From contig NZ_CAJTMT010000025.1 in assembly GCF_910577345.1 (NCBI RefSeq), forward strand, positions 1-14,893: DNA of 14,893 nucleotides. Direction: 5' to 3'. Shown here one piece after another: positions 8,270 to 14,893 of the stretch. Below the pieces are notes generated by a model. The model was not told the DNA's origin. It worked only from the letters and a program-made list of their open reading frames with translations, and did not search any database. This DNA is from an uncultured Duncaniella sp. (GTDB lineage Bacteria > Bacteroidota > Bacteroidia > Bacteroidales > Muribaculaceae). A program made the translations under genes and the position numbers. Numbering within the stretch: position 1 is the stretch's first letter; every line of letters begins with the position of its first letter.

Positions 8270-9646
8270 CTATTGTGCGATGGCAGCGTTAAGTATACCG
8301 ACAATGTTTTCGTCGGAGGGACGTTCGGCATCCGTGGATATGAAACGGCCATCCTTACCGATGAGAAGGAAACGCGGGATTCCGCTGATACCCATTGCAT
8401 CCATGAACTCGTCGCCGGATGATTTCTCAAAGATGTATTGCGGCCATTCGGGCTTGTCGCGGTCAAGTTTTTTCAGCCATGCCTGACGGTTGTCGTCGCG
8501 CGAGATACTGATGAACGATATAGCATCGTTGCCCTTGAACTGAGCGACCACCTTCTCCATATAAGGAATCTCACGGCAACACGGTCCGCACCATGTGGCC
8601 CAGATGTCGATGTAGACCACATTCTTACCCAAAAGCTCCGAAAGCTTGCATCTGCTTCCGTCGGGCGAAATGAGGACCGGGTCGGTCGGGACGGCATCAC
8701 CGTCATTCACCTTGGGCTTCATGGACTCATAGAGTTCAATCAGACGCTCCTTGACGTTGGGTGCTTTCGAAAGCTGAGGCTCGACAGCAGCAAAAAACGA
8801 ATTTATCTCTTCTTCGGGAAGACGATACATCATGAGCATTGACCCGAGGGTGTACCAAAGTGATTTTTTATTCGCTTCGTTGGTCAGCACACTGTCTATC
8901 GCGGCATACTGCCCGACGAGATAGTCATTGACGTTATTCGCTTTGGAATTTTTGTGGATGTCAGAGTTGTTGTACCACGCGGTTATAATACCAGTCAGAC
9001 GCGCTTCATCAGAATTCGGGTCAACTGTGGATATAATCTCCTCCACCTCCGCTTTGTGGTCAGTCTTGCTATAGTATGAATCAATGTTCAGGAGTGTCAG
9101 CAGCGTCTGATTGTAGTATGAGTCAGTCAGCCTGTTGTAAAGACCGCGCTTGTCGGCCTTGACGTCAGTGATAAGCCCCTTGATGTTGTCGCGACACCCG
9201 TCAAGCTTCGCCTTATAGTCAGCGAAGACAAACGGCTGGTCGGGTGAGGGCTTGTAGTTCATGGGATAGAATCCCTGGACGTAGGCATTGACAAAGGTGC
9301 TTTCAGCTGCATTGTCTCCTGTGAATGACGCATTGTCGGTTATGTCCATGACCGTGGTTGCCCCGTTCTGCAAGTATGCACCGAAAGGTTGCCCATCAAT
9401 GTAGACCATAGCCTCGACCGCATCACAGGGAAGCTCACCGGAAAAAACAAACGAGCCGTCCGTGTCGGTCTTGAATGTGGAAAGACACATATCTCCGTTA
9501 TAGTCATAGACAACATTGACTTCCGCAGGCTCCGTGGCATTGATTTTTCCTTTCAGCAAAGGAGAGCCCGATGCAGCGGCAACGGTATTGGAGATAAGTC
9601 CGAGTAGAAAGAGAAATGTCAGTTTCCTCACATACGATTTTAACAT
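8270..9646 (-). CDS. Exported thioredoxin-fold protein (TlpA/ResA-like disulfide reductase)
   Basis: A 458-residue envelope protein with a C-terminal thioredoxin domain. Residues 1-24 form a signal peptide (FLFLLGLISNTVAAA). Residues about 30-110 are a beta-rich domain like the DUF4369-type N-terminus common in these proteins (LLKGKINATEPAEVNVVYD ... TDTDGSFVFSGELP). A helical middle spans about 115-310. The TlpA-like domain runs from about 325 to the end. Its active site W-C-G-P-C is at 352-356, with a third cysteine directly after it (C357). The cis-proline loop SGIPRFLLIGKDG is at 421-433. It would reduce or rearrange disulfides in the periplasm. It is the first gene of the SusCD unit, 44 bp downstream of a good promoter box. 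A partner role for imported or secreted cysteine-containing peptides is possible but inferred. Confidence 0.9.
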   Translation of the reverse strand: MLKSYVRKLTFLFLLGLISNTVAAASGSPLLKGKINATEPAEVNVVYDYNGDMCLSTFKTDTDGSFVFSGELPCDAVEAMVYIDGQPFGAYLQNGATTVMDITDNASFTGDNAAESTFVNAYVQGFYPMNYKPSPDQPFVFADYKAKLDGCRDNIKGLITDVKADKRGLYNRLTDSYYNQTLLTLLNIDSYYSKTDHKAEVEEIISTVDPNSDEARLTGIITAWYNNSDIHKNSKANNVNDYLVGQYAAIDSVLTNEANKKSLWYTLGSMLMMYRLPEEEINSFFAAVEPQLSKAPNVKERLIELYESMKPKVNDGDAVPTDPVLISPDGSRCKLSELLGKNVVYIDIWATWCGPCCREIPYMEKVVAQFKGNDAISFISISRDDNRQAWLKKLDRDKPEWPQYIFEKSSGDEFMDAMGISGIPRFLLIGKDGRFISTDAERPSDENIVGILNAAIAQ

Positions 9647-9695
9647 AACAATGTAGGGGGTATTGAAGGGTTACTATAATTGCTCGATTGTATCG

Positions 9696-9727
9696 CAAAT
9701 ATAAATCAACCACTTGAAAGCTACAAA
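9696..9727 (-). promoter_or_regulatory. Bacteroidota housekeeping promoter of the thioredoxin-SusC-SusD unit
   Basis: On the minus strand a -33 element TTTG (9724-9727) is followed after exactly 20 bp by a -7 element TATATTTG (9696-9703), fitting the Bacteroidota consensus TTTG-N19-21-TAnnTTTG. The start codon at 9646 is about 50 bases downstream of the -7 box, leaving a leader of about 40 bases. The site lies between the AraC-type regulator gene and the unit, where an activator site would be expected. I cannot point to a specific operator. Confidence 0.75.
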
Positions 9728-9876
9728 ATTATTGTTTTCGGAATCGTAAAATTGAGAAATATGGAATCTATTTTAACACCAAGCCTTAAAATTAACACAT
9801 CTCAATAAAAAAAGATAGTCTCTCTGAATTCTCCCGGCCGGATAGACACAATGCCTCCTGCCGCAAAAAAATTCCA

Positions 9877-11607
9877 TCAAAGCTCGCGGACTTGCGCACG
9901 GTAACGTGCAGGGGTCATTCCGGTAATGGACTGGAAAGTGGAATAGAATGTCGATATGGAACTGAACCCGACCTCCGAACAAATCTGTTTCAACGGCATA
10001 TTGGCCTCCATATCGGAAATGAGTGCGATGGCTTCGCGGATGCGGTAGTCATTGACAAGCTGCGTGAACGATTTTCCGGTCGAATCATTCACAGCTCTGG
10101 AAAGGTATGTGCGGTTGCTGCCAAGCCTCTCGGCCACGGCACCCACCGTCAGCGATGGATCCTTGAAAAGTTTCTCCTCAGTCATCAGTGTGGTAAAGCG
10201 TCCCATCAGGTCGTCGGCCTTGACTTCGGAAAGTCCGGCGCTTCCGCTCGTCTTCGGCTTACGCGCCTTCTCAAGCTGCTCCATGAGCATCTGCTCTCTG
10301 GAGATATACTCGCGGTTCTGCGTTACGATGGCCCGGTAGAGGCGATCCTTTTTCCTATAGTTATAATAGGTCAGGCCGAGCAATAGGATGACGGCAACGA
10401 CAACTACTGCAAGCAGGACAATCCTGTGGCGGACCGACATAAGTTCTATCCTCTGCTCGTCAATCAGACGTTCGTTGGTGTAGACCTCATGGCGGATGCG
10501 GTTTTCATGCAACGCCCGTTCGCGGCTGAGCTGGAAGATGCTGTCCTGATATGACTGATAGTGCAGACTGTGGTCGAGAGCCTTGCGGTAGTCTCCTGCA
10601 TCACGGTAGGCAAACACAAGCTCCCTCTCCAGTTCCGGCGAATGAATCTTGATGTCGGAATCCCCGAGGTTGCCGAGACCATGCTCCAAAACTCTTATCG
10701 CTGAATCGATATGACCGTCGCGTCTCAAAAGGCCTGCGTATGCGAGATATGTCGCCGAAACCTCAGAGGTGTCTGAATTTCTGAAATGCTCCATGGCAAG
10801 AGCATAGTATCTGTATGCATCTTTGATGTTTCCTCTCTTTTCGGCAATCCTTGCCTTGATGAGATATAGTTCCGGTTCTCCTGCAAAACCACCCTTACGA
10901 TGCGAATCCTCCACCTCTTTTATAAGAGCATCGGCTTCATCAAGACTTCCGTCGAGCAGGCAATAGTGGGCCAGTGTGTATTTGGAATAATACAGCGGTA
11001 TCGGCTCCCCTCGCTTTACGGCTATCTCATGGGATTGCTCAGCGAGTTTCCGGCCTGAAACATCGTTCATCGTAAGGTAAGCTCCCGCAAGGTTCGAGAG
11101 TACGATACCATAACGTCGCTCGTCGTTGATTGACTTTGCATCTTCAAGGGCCCTATAGTAATACGAAGTGGCAGTATAGGCATCATTGTGGACCATGAGA
11201 TAATACATCCCCATACCGTTGTTAATGGAGAGGAGTGCATCGTGGTTATTCGTGCCGTCGGCAATCGCCCTCGCCTCCTCCATCTGCCGGAAAAATCCCG
11301 CCGCATCATCCGTAAACAATCCGGAACCGAGTATGATTCGTCCGTAAAGCTCACAAAACTCCCTGTCGCCCGTACTCTCGCCGAGAGCGATGAGCCGACG
11401 GCCATACTCCCGGGACTTCGCGTCGTCACCGATGTTCATGTAGTAGAAGCCGACGGTCTTGAGCAACTCCTTGTCGTTGGGATTGTTTTCGAGTGCGGTC
11501 AAATAGTCATTGATTGTATCCTTGCCGCCTATCGTATCGGCATGAAGCATGAAAGGCGATGTCAGAAACATCGCCAAAATCATTGCAATCAAGATTCTCA
11601 ATTTCAT
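9877..11607 (-). CDS. Membrane-spanning TPR regulator with AraC-type DNA-binding domain
   Basis: A 576-residue one-component regulator that combines a periplasmic sensor with a cytoplasmic DNA-binding domain. Residues 1-24 are a signal sequence (MKLRILIAMILAMFLTSPFM). Residues about 30-350 are helical TPR-like repeats (for example YYMNIGDDAKSREYGRRLIAL and YRYYALAMEHFRNS). A short, likely coiled segment at about 355-392 leads to one transmembrane helix at about 395-415 (IVLLAVVVVAVILLLGLTYY), followed by the basic YRKKDR. The AraC domain is at about 465-573, with the first helix-turn-helix around LTVGAVAERLGSNRTYLSRAVND and the second at MPLKQICSEVGFSSISTFYSTFQSITGMTPARYR. No kinase or receiver domain is present. 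Its position 230 bp upstream of the SusCD unit, same strand, makes it the likely activator. It follows lepA by 72 bp with no promoter that I can see, so some read-through is possible. Confidence 0.9.
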   Translation of the reverse strand: MKLRILIAMILAMFLTSPFMLHADTIGGKDTINDYLTALENNPNDKELLKTVGFYYMNIGDDAKSREYGRRLIALGESTGDREFCELYGRIILGSGLFTDDAAGFFRQMEEARAIADGTNNHDALLSINNGMGMYYLMVHNDAYTATSYYYRALEDAKSINDERRYGIVLSNLAGAYLTMNDVSGRKLAEQSHEIAVKRGEPIPLYYSKYTLAHYCLLDGSLDEADALIKEVEDSHRKGGFAGEPELYLIKARIAEKRGNIKDAYRYYALAMEHFRNSDTSEVSATYLAYAGLLRRDGHIDSAIRVLEHGLGNLGDSDIKIHSPELERELVFAYRDAGDYRKALDHSLHYQSYQDSIFQLSRERALHENRIRHEVYTNERLIDEQRIELMSVRHRIVLLAVVVVAVILLLGLTYYNYRKKDRLYRAIVTQNREYISREQMLMEQLEKARKPKTSGSAGLSEVKADDLMGRFTTLMTEEKLFKDPSLTVGAVAERLGSNRTYLSRAVNDSTGKSFTQLVNDYRIREAIALISDMEANMPLKQICSEVGFSSISTFYSTFQSITGMTPARYRAQVREL

Positions 11608-11679
11608 GTCCGGGAAATACTATTGTGTAAAGAGAGATGCGACATAACAGTATGTAGGGAGGGTGTTGAAAGTTGCGGG

Positions 11680-13467
11680 CTAATCCAGTTTGAGCACTGC
11701 AAGGAAGGCTTTCTGCGGGACTTCGACCGAGCCAATCTGCTTCATGCGCTTCTTGCCTTTCTTCTGCTTTTCAAGGAGTTTGCGCTTACGCGAGATGTCA
11801 CCGCCGTAGCACTTAGCGGTCACGTCCTTGCGGACAGCCTTGATGGTCTCACGGGCGATAATCTTCGCACCGATTGCCGCCTGGATGGCGATGTCGAACT
11901 GCTGGCGCGGGATGAGTTCCTTAAGTTTCTCACACATGCGTCGTCCGAAGGTGACGGCGTTGTCGACATGGGTGAGTGTTGAAAGCGCATCGACGCTCTC
12001 ACCGTTGAGCAGGATGTCGAGTTTGACGAGCTTCGACTCGCGGAAGTCATGGAGATGGTAGTCGAAGGATGCGTAGCCCTTGGATATGCTCTTGAGTTTG
12101 TCGTAGAAGTCAATCACAATCTCGCCCAGAGGCATGTCGAAGATAAGCTCCATGCGGTTGCCGGAAATGTATTCCTGCTTGACAAGCTCACCGCGCTTTG
12201 CCAGACAGAGCGTCATGATTGGGCCGATATAGTCGGCGGCAGTGATGATGGACGCGCGGATGTATGGCTCCTCGATATGGTCGATGAGGGTCGGTTCGGG
12301 CAGACCGGAAGGGTTGTGGACCTCAGTCATAGTCCCGTGTTTGTCAAACACGCGGTAGGATACGTTGGGGACGGTCGTGATGACATCCATGTCAAACTCA
12401 CGTCCGAGGCGTTCCTGAATGATTTCCATGTGGAGCAGTCCGAGGAAACCGCAGCGGAAACCGAAACCGAGCGCCATCGACGATTCGGGCTGGAAGGTCA
12501 GCGACGCATCGTTGAGCTGAAGCTTTTCGAGCGACGAACGGAGATTTTCAAAATCCTCGGTCTCGATGGGATAGACACCCGCGAAGACCATAGGCTTCAC
12601 TTCCTCGAAACCGTCGATTGCCGTCTCGCAAGGTGTGTTGACATGGGTGATGGTGTCGCCTACCTTCACCTCACGCGAGGTCTTGATTCCCGAGATGATA
12701 TATCCCACATTTCCTGCCGAGAGTTCCTGACATGGCTGCATGTCGAGTTTGAGCACACCGATTTCATCAGCGTTGTATTCCTTGCCGGTAGCCACGAACT
12801 TCACGAAATCGTTCTTGCGGATGGTACCGTTGACAATCTTGAAATATGCGATGATTCCGCGGAAGGGATTGAACACGGAGTCAAAAATCAAAGCCTGAAG
12901 CGGAGCCTTCGGATCGCCTTTGGGAGCGGGAACACGCTCGACGATGGCTTTGAGAATCTCCGGCACACCTATGCCTGTCTTTCCGCTCGCACGGATGATC
13001 TCCTCCGGATCACAGCCGAGAAGATCCACAATCTGATCCTCGACCTCCTCGGGCTTCGCACTGTCGAGGTCAACCTTGTTGATGACGGGAATAATCTCAA
13101 GATTGTTGTCGATGGCCATGTAGAGGTTGGAGATGGTCTGCGCCTGTATGCCCTGCGAGGCATCCACAATCAGCAGCGCTCCTTCACATGCGGCAATCGA
13201 GCGCGACACCTCATAGGAGAAGTCGACGTGTCCCGGAGTGTCAATAAGGTTCAGGACATATTCCTCTCCGTCCAGACGGTAGTTCATCTGGATAGCATGG
13301 CTCTTGATGGTGATGCCTCGCTCACGTTCGAGGTCCATGTCGTCGAGCACCTGCGCCTGCAGGTCCTTTCCGGCCACAGTGTTGGTATACTCAAGCAGAC
13401 GGTCGGCAAGTGTACTCTTGCCGTGGTCGATATGGGCTATAATACAAAAATTGCGGATATTCTTCAT
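11680..13467 (-). CDS. lepA: Elongation factor 4 (LepA), ribosomal back-translocating GTPase
   Basis: A 595-residue translational GTPase that acts on the ribosome. All G motifs are in place: G1 AHIDHGKST at 11-19, G2 RERGITI at 48-54, G3 DTPGH at 76-80, G4 NKVD at 130-133 and G5 near ASGKTG at 160-165. Domain II, the EF-G-like domains and the LepA-specific C-terminal domain follow. The end RKLLEKQKKGKKRMKQIGSVEVPQKAFLAVLKLD is diagnostic for LepA and full length. The start MKNIRNFCIIAHIDHG matches the family, so ATG at 13467 is secure. The gene runs divergently from tRNA-His. A -7 box lies only 8 bp upstream of the start, which suggests a very short or absent leader. Confidence 0.98.
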   Translation of the reverse strand: MKNIRNFCIIAHIDHGKSTLADRLLEYTNTVAGKDLQAQVLDDMDLERERGITIKSHAIQMNYRLDGEEYVLNLIDTPGHVDFSYEVSRSIAACEGALLIVDASQGIQAQTISNLYMAIDNNLEIIPVINKVDLDSAKPEEVEDQIVDLLGCDPEEIIRASGKTGIGVPEILKAIVERVPAPKGDPKAPLQALIFDSVFNPFRGIIAYFKIVNGTIRKNDFVKFVATGKEYNADEIGVLKLDMQPCQELSAGNVGYIISGIKTSREVKVGDTITHVNTPCETAIDGFEEVKPMVFAGVYPIETEDFENLRSSLEKLQLNDASLTFQPESSMALGFGFRCGFLGLLHMEIIQERLGREFDMDVITTVPNVSYRVFDKHGTMTEVHNPSGLPEPTLIDHIEEPYIRASIITAADYIGPIMTLCLAKRGELVKQEYISGNRMELIFDMPLGEIVIDFYDKLKSISKGYASFDYHLHDFRESKLVKLDILLNGESVDALSTLTHVDNAVTFGRRMCEKLKELIPRQQFDIAIQAAIGAKIIARETIKAVRKDVTAKCYGGDISRKRKLLEKQKKGKKRMKQIGSVEVPQKAFLAVLKLD

Positions 13468-13475
13468 ATTGACTG

Positions 13476-13483
13476 CAAAGTTA
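13476..13483 (-). promoter_or_regulatory. Probable -7 element of lepA, next to the start codon
   Basis: On the minus strand TAACTTTG matches the Bacteroidota -7 consensus TAnnTTTG. It ends 8 bp before the lepA ATG, so transcription would begin within a few bases of the start codon. No TTTG or TTG is seen at the expected distance (about 20 bp) upstream, so this is weaker support than for the other promoters. Confidence 0.45.
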
Positions 13484-13587
13484 ACAATAATTTTGCTCCT
13501 ATTATATATAGTATAAGTGCAATTTTGTCCCGAGCCCTGAATTTTTGGACTTCAAAAACAGATTTTTCGAAAATTTTTGCTCAAATA

Positions 13588-13619
13588 TTTGGCAGTTTCA
13601 AAAAAAGCCCCTACCTTTG
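13588..13619 (+). promoter_or_regulatory. Promoter of tRNA-His
   Basis: TTTG (13588-13591), a 20-bp spacer and TACCTTTG (13612-13619) make a consensus Bacteroidota promoter. The tRNA begins 22 bases after the -7 box. The box runs on into CAGCGCAAAAC, which is almost identical in the second tRNA promoter of this window. Confidence 0.8.
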
Positions 13620-13640
13620 CAGCGCAAAACCAAGAAACAT

Positions 13641-13715
<75 letters not shown>

Positions 13716-13731
13716 CCCAAGTAATTTTGCT

Positions 13732-13758
13732 AATAGGCTCGGATTTTCCGGGCCTATT
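13732..13758 (+). terminator. Hairpin terminator of tRNA-His
   Basis: AATAGGCTCGGA and TCCGGGCCTATT form a 12-bp stem with one T-G wobble around a TTT loop, 17 bases after the tRNA end. The following stretch (TCTATTTCC) is T-rich but not a clean U-tract. The stem strength and position make an intrinsic terminator likely. Confidence 0.75.
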
Positions 13759-13910
13759 TCTATTTCCAACAAGCTTTTTCTTCCAACCCAACCAGATTTC
13801 ATAAATAAATGATAAATGAATGATAGTGGTGGATAACTTCAATAATAGAGCAGCGGGCCAAACAAAACAGCGGGCACAACCCGAAACCATCAGAATCTCA
13901 AGCTGCACCC

Positions 13911-13951
13911 ACTATTATCTATACTCTATACTTTAATCTCTATACTTTATC
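13911..13951. repeat. Short degenerate heptamer array (TCTATAC) at the end of gpmA
   Basis: In a 7-base register from 13911 the sequence reads ACTATTA, TCTATAC, TCTATAC, TTTAATC, TCTATAC, TTTATCA. The third TCTATAC (13939-13945) contains the gpmA stop codon (CTA, 13940-13942, read on the minus strand). A weaker partner with related units (AATGATA, AATGAAT, GATAGTG) lies at 13808-13828, and ATAGTGG at 13823-13829 is complementary to CCACTAT at 13909-13915. It looks like a shorter or decayed relative of the larger inverted array at 1915-2128. Confidence 0.65.
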
Positions 13952-14638
13952 AGAGAGATACCGATCCGACACCACTTCCAGACGGTCGGTCAGTTCAAGC
14001 ACCCGAGGCACACCCGTCGGGATCTCCTCGGCTACGATTTCATCAGGAGTCTTTTTAAGAAGCATCATGATGAGCGCACGAAGTGAATTTCCGTGAGCTG
14101 CCACAAACACCGTGTCATACAGTCCGAGAGCAGGAGCAATCAACTCCTCCCAACACGGACGCACGCGCTCCACCGTATCGGCAAGCGACTCGGTCAGCGG
14201 CAGTGAATCCTTACCGAGAAAAGCATAACGCTCCTCCGAACCGGGGAAACGTTCATCATCCGCTGCCAACGCAGGAGGCGCAACGTCGTAGCTCCTTCTC
14301 CAGATATGGACCTGTTCGTCGCCATACTTCGCGGCAGTGTCTGCCTTGTTGAGCCCCTGCAGCGCGCCATAGTGACGTTCGTTCAGATGCCAGTCTTTGA
14401 CTACCGGTAACCAAAGACGGTCCATAGCGTCGAGAGCGATGTCGAGAGTCTGAATCGCTCTCCTGAGATACGACGTGAAACAATAGCGCGGCTTCAAACC
14501 GGCAGCAGCAATCAGTTCGCCGGCCTGACGCGCCTCTTCCCTACCCTTAGGCGAAAGTTCGACATCGGTCCAGCCCGTAAAACGGTTTTCAAGGTTCCAT
14601 TCACTCTGTCCGTGACGGAGGAGTATCAATTTTTTCAT
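13940..14638 (-). CDS. gpmA: 2,3-bisphosphoglycerate-dependent phosphoglycerate mutase
   Basis: A 232-residue glycolytic enzyme that interconverts 3- and 2-phosphoglycerate in the cytoplasm. The phosphohistidine motif LLRHGQSEWN has the catalytic His at 9. ENRFTGWTDVELS follows, then the substrate arginines in SYLRRAIQTLD (about 56-66), the acid residue Glu87 in LNERHYGALQGLNK, WRRSYD at about 113-118, and the second catalytic His at 182 in AAHGNSLRAL. The start is the ATG at 14638: MKKLILLRHGQSEWN is the family N-terminus. The frame is open to an ATG at 14689, but those 17 extra residues are not family-like. The chain stops at RYLSDKV, about 16-18 residues short of the 248-250 residues usual for the family, so the lysine-rich flexible tail is missing. 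The stop falls inside a short repeat array. Confidence 0.96.
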   Translation of the reverse strand: MKKLILLRHGQSEWNLENRFTGWTDVELSPKGREEARQAGELIAAAGLKPRYCFTSYLRRAIQTLDIALDAMDRLWLPVVKDWHLNERHYGALQGLNKADTAAKYGDEQVHIWRRSYDVAPPALAADDERFPGSEERYAFLGKDSLPLTESLADTVERVRPCWEELIAPALGLYDTVFVAAHGNSLRALIMMLLKKTPDEIVAEEIPTGVPRVLELTDRLEVVSDRYLSDKV

Positions 14639-14676
14639 AATTTTTCGGAGTGTTGTGTTTGATATTACTATTAATT

Positions 14677-14709
14677 CAAACAGACTCATGCTGGCCTTGG
14701 TTCATCAAA
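14677..14709 (-). promoter_or_regulatory. Possible promoter of gpmA
   Basis: On the minus strand TTTG (14706-14709) is followed after 21 bp by TCTGTTTG (14677-14684), one base from the -7 consensus TAnnTTTG. The gpmA start is about 38 bases further on, a normal leader length. The imperfect -7 box makes this tentative. Confidence 0.4.
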
Positions 14710-14795
14710 AAAGCCCGATTTTATTCACATCCATTAACAAATACTACCCAAATTTGGCTCATTTTAGTTAACATCAGTTAAAACACACGGAAATA

Positions 14796-14827
14796 TTTGC
14801 ACAGTAACCAAGAAGTGCATACCTTTG
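14796..14827 (+). promoter_or_regulatory. Promoter of the tRNA at the window end
   Basis: TTTG (14796-14799), a 20-bp spacer and TACCTTTG (14820-14827) form a consensus promoter with the same spacing as the tRNA-His promoter. It is followed by CAACGCAAAAC, and the tRNA begins 42 bases beyond the -7 box. Confidence 0.8.
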
Positions 14828-14869
14828 CAACGCAAAACGGAAATGACACCGTCTAAAGCAAAACAAAAC

Positions 14870-14893
14870 GCGAAAATAGCTCAGTTGGTAGAG
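14870..14893 (+). tRNA. 5' part of a tRNA, cut by the window end (isotype unknown, possibly Gly)
   Basis: GCGAAAA (acceptor strand), TA, then GCTCAGTTGGTAGAG (D arm) is an unmistakable tRNA 5' half behind a tRNA-type promoter. The anticodon lies outside the window. The acceptor sequence recalls tRNA-Gly(GCC) of Bacteroidales from memory, but this cannot be decided here. Confidence 0.85.

Noticed and set aside
9790..9876. Terminator after the TPR-AraC gene, suggested by an A/T run at 9806-9813
   Set aside because: I could not find a convincing stem directly before the T-run on the minus strand.
11188..11982. Plus-strand open frame spanning the end of lepA and the start of the TPR-AraC gene
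   Set aside because: It is antisense to two well-supported genes and shows no protein family features.
14639..14689. Longer gpmA start at 14689
   Set aside because: The 17 extra residues are unlike GpmA N-termini, and MKKLILLRHG at 14638 is the family start.
14748..14757. Palindrome CCAAATTTGG upstream of the last tRNA
   Set aside because: A single 10-base palindrome in A/T-rich DNA with no second copy in the window; too weak to call an operator.

Overview
This window looks like chromosomal DNA from a Bacteroidota member of the order Bacteroidales, plausibly close to the Muribaculaceae. The order is supported by a SusC/SusD pair, a SusD lipoprotein beginning C-D-D after its lipobox, and several promoters of the Bacteroidota type (TTTG, about 20 bp, TAnnTTTG). 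The family is a guess from protein style only. I see no phage, insertion sequence, plasmid or CRISPR signature. No gene-free stretch exceeds 300 bases. Positions 1-246 hold no gene or clear promoter that I can recognise.

Layout. (1) 247-3176, plus strand: a likely four-gene envelope-signalling unit. It holds an ECF sigma factor, a single-pass membrane protein overlapping it by ATGA (probable anti-sigma factor), a small exported protein (tentatively DUF6108-like) and an outer-membrane beta-barrel protein. (2) 3386-9646, minus strand: a thioredoxin-fold exported protein, then SusC, then SusD, behind a well-formed promoter at 9696-9727. (3) 9877-11607, minus: a membrane-spanning TPR/AraC-type regulator directly upstream, the obvious candidate controller of the SusCD unit. 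(4) 11680-13467, minus: lepA. (5) 13641-13715, plus: tRNA-His with its own promoter and terminator. (6) 13940-14638, minus: gpmA, with a short C-terminus. (7) 14870 to the end, plus: the 5' part of another tRNA behind a promoter nearly identical to that of tRNA-His.

The least explained feature is a set of intergenic arrays of very short degenerate tandem units arranged as large inverted repeats. One at 1915-2128 has a 7-base period (AACTnnn and its complement). One at 3186-3360 has a 9-base period (AATAnnnnn-like and its complement). These two bracket the outer-membrane protein gene exactly. A third, weaker 7-base array (TCTATAC units, 13911-13951) runs into the end of gpmA and supplies its stop codon. 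I do not recognise them as a named family.

How the genes may work together (inference): the sigma/anti-sigma pair would couple an envelope signal to expression of the exported and outer-membrane proteins. The TPR-AraC protein would sense a periplasmic cue and switch on the thioredoxin/SusC/SusD importer. The importer has no carbohydrate-active enzyme beside it here, so its cargo may not be a glycan.
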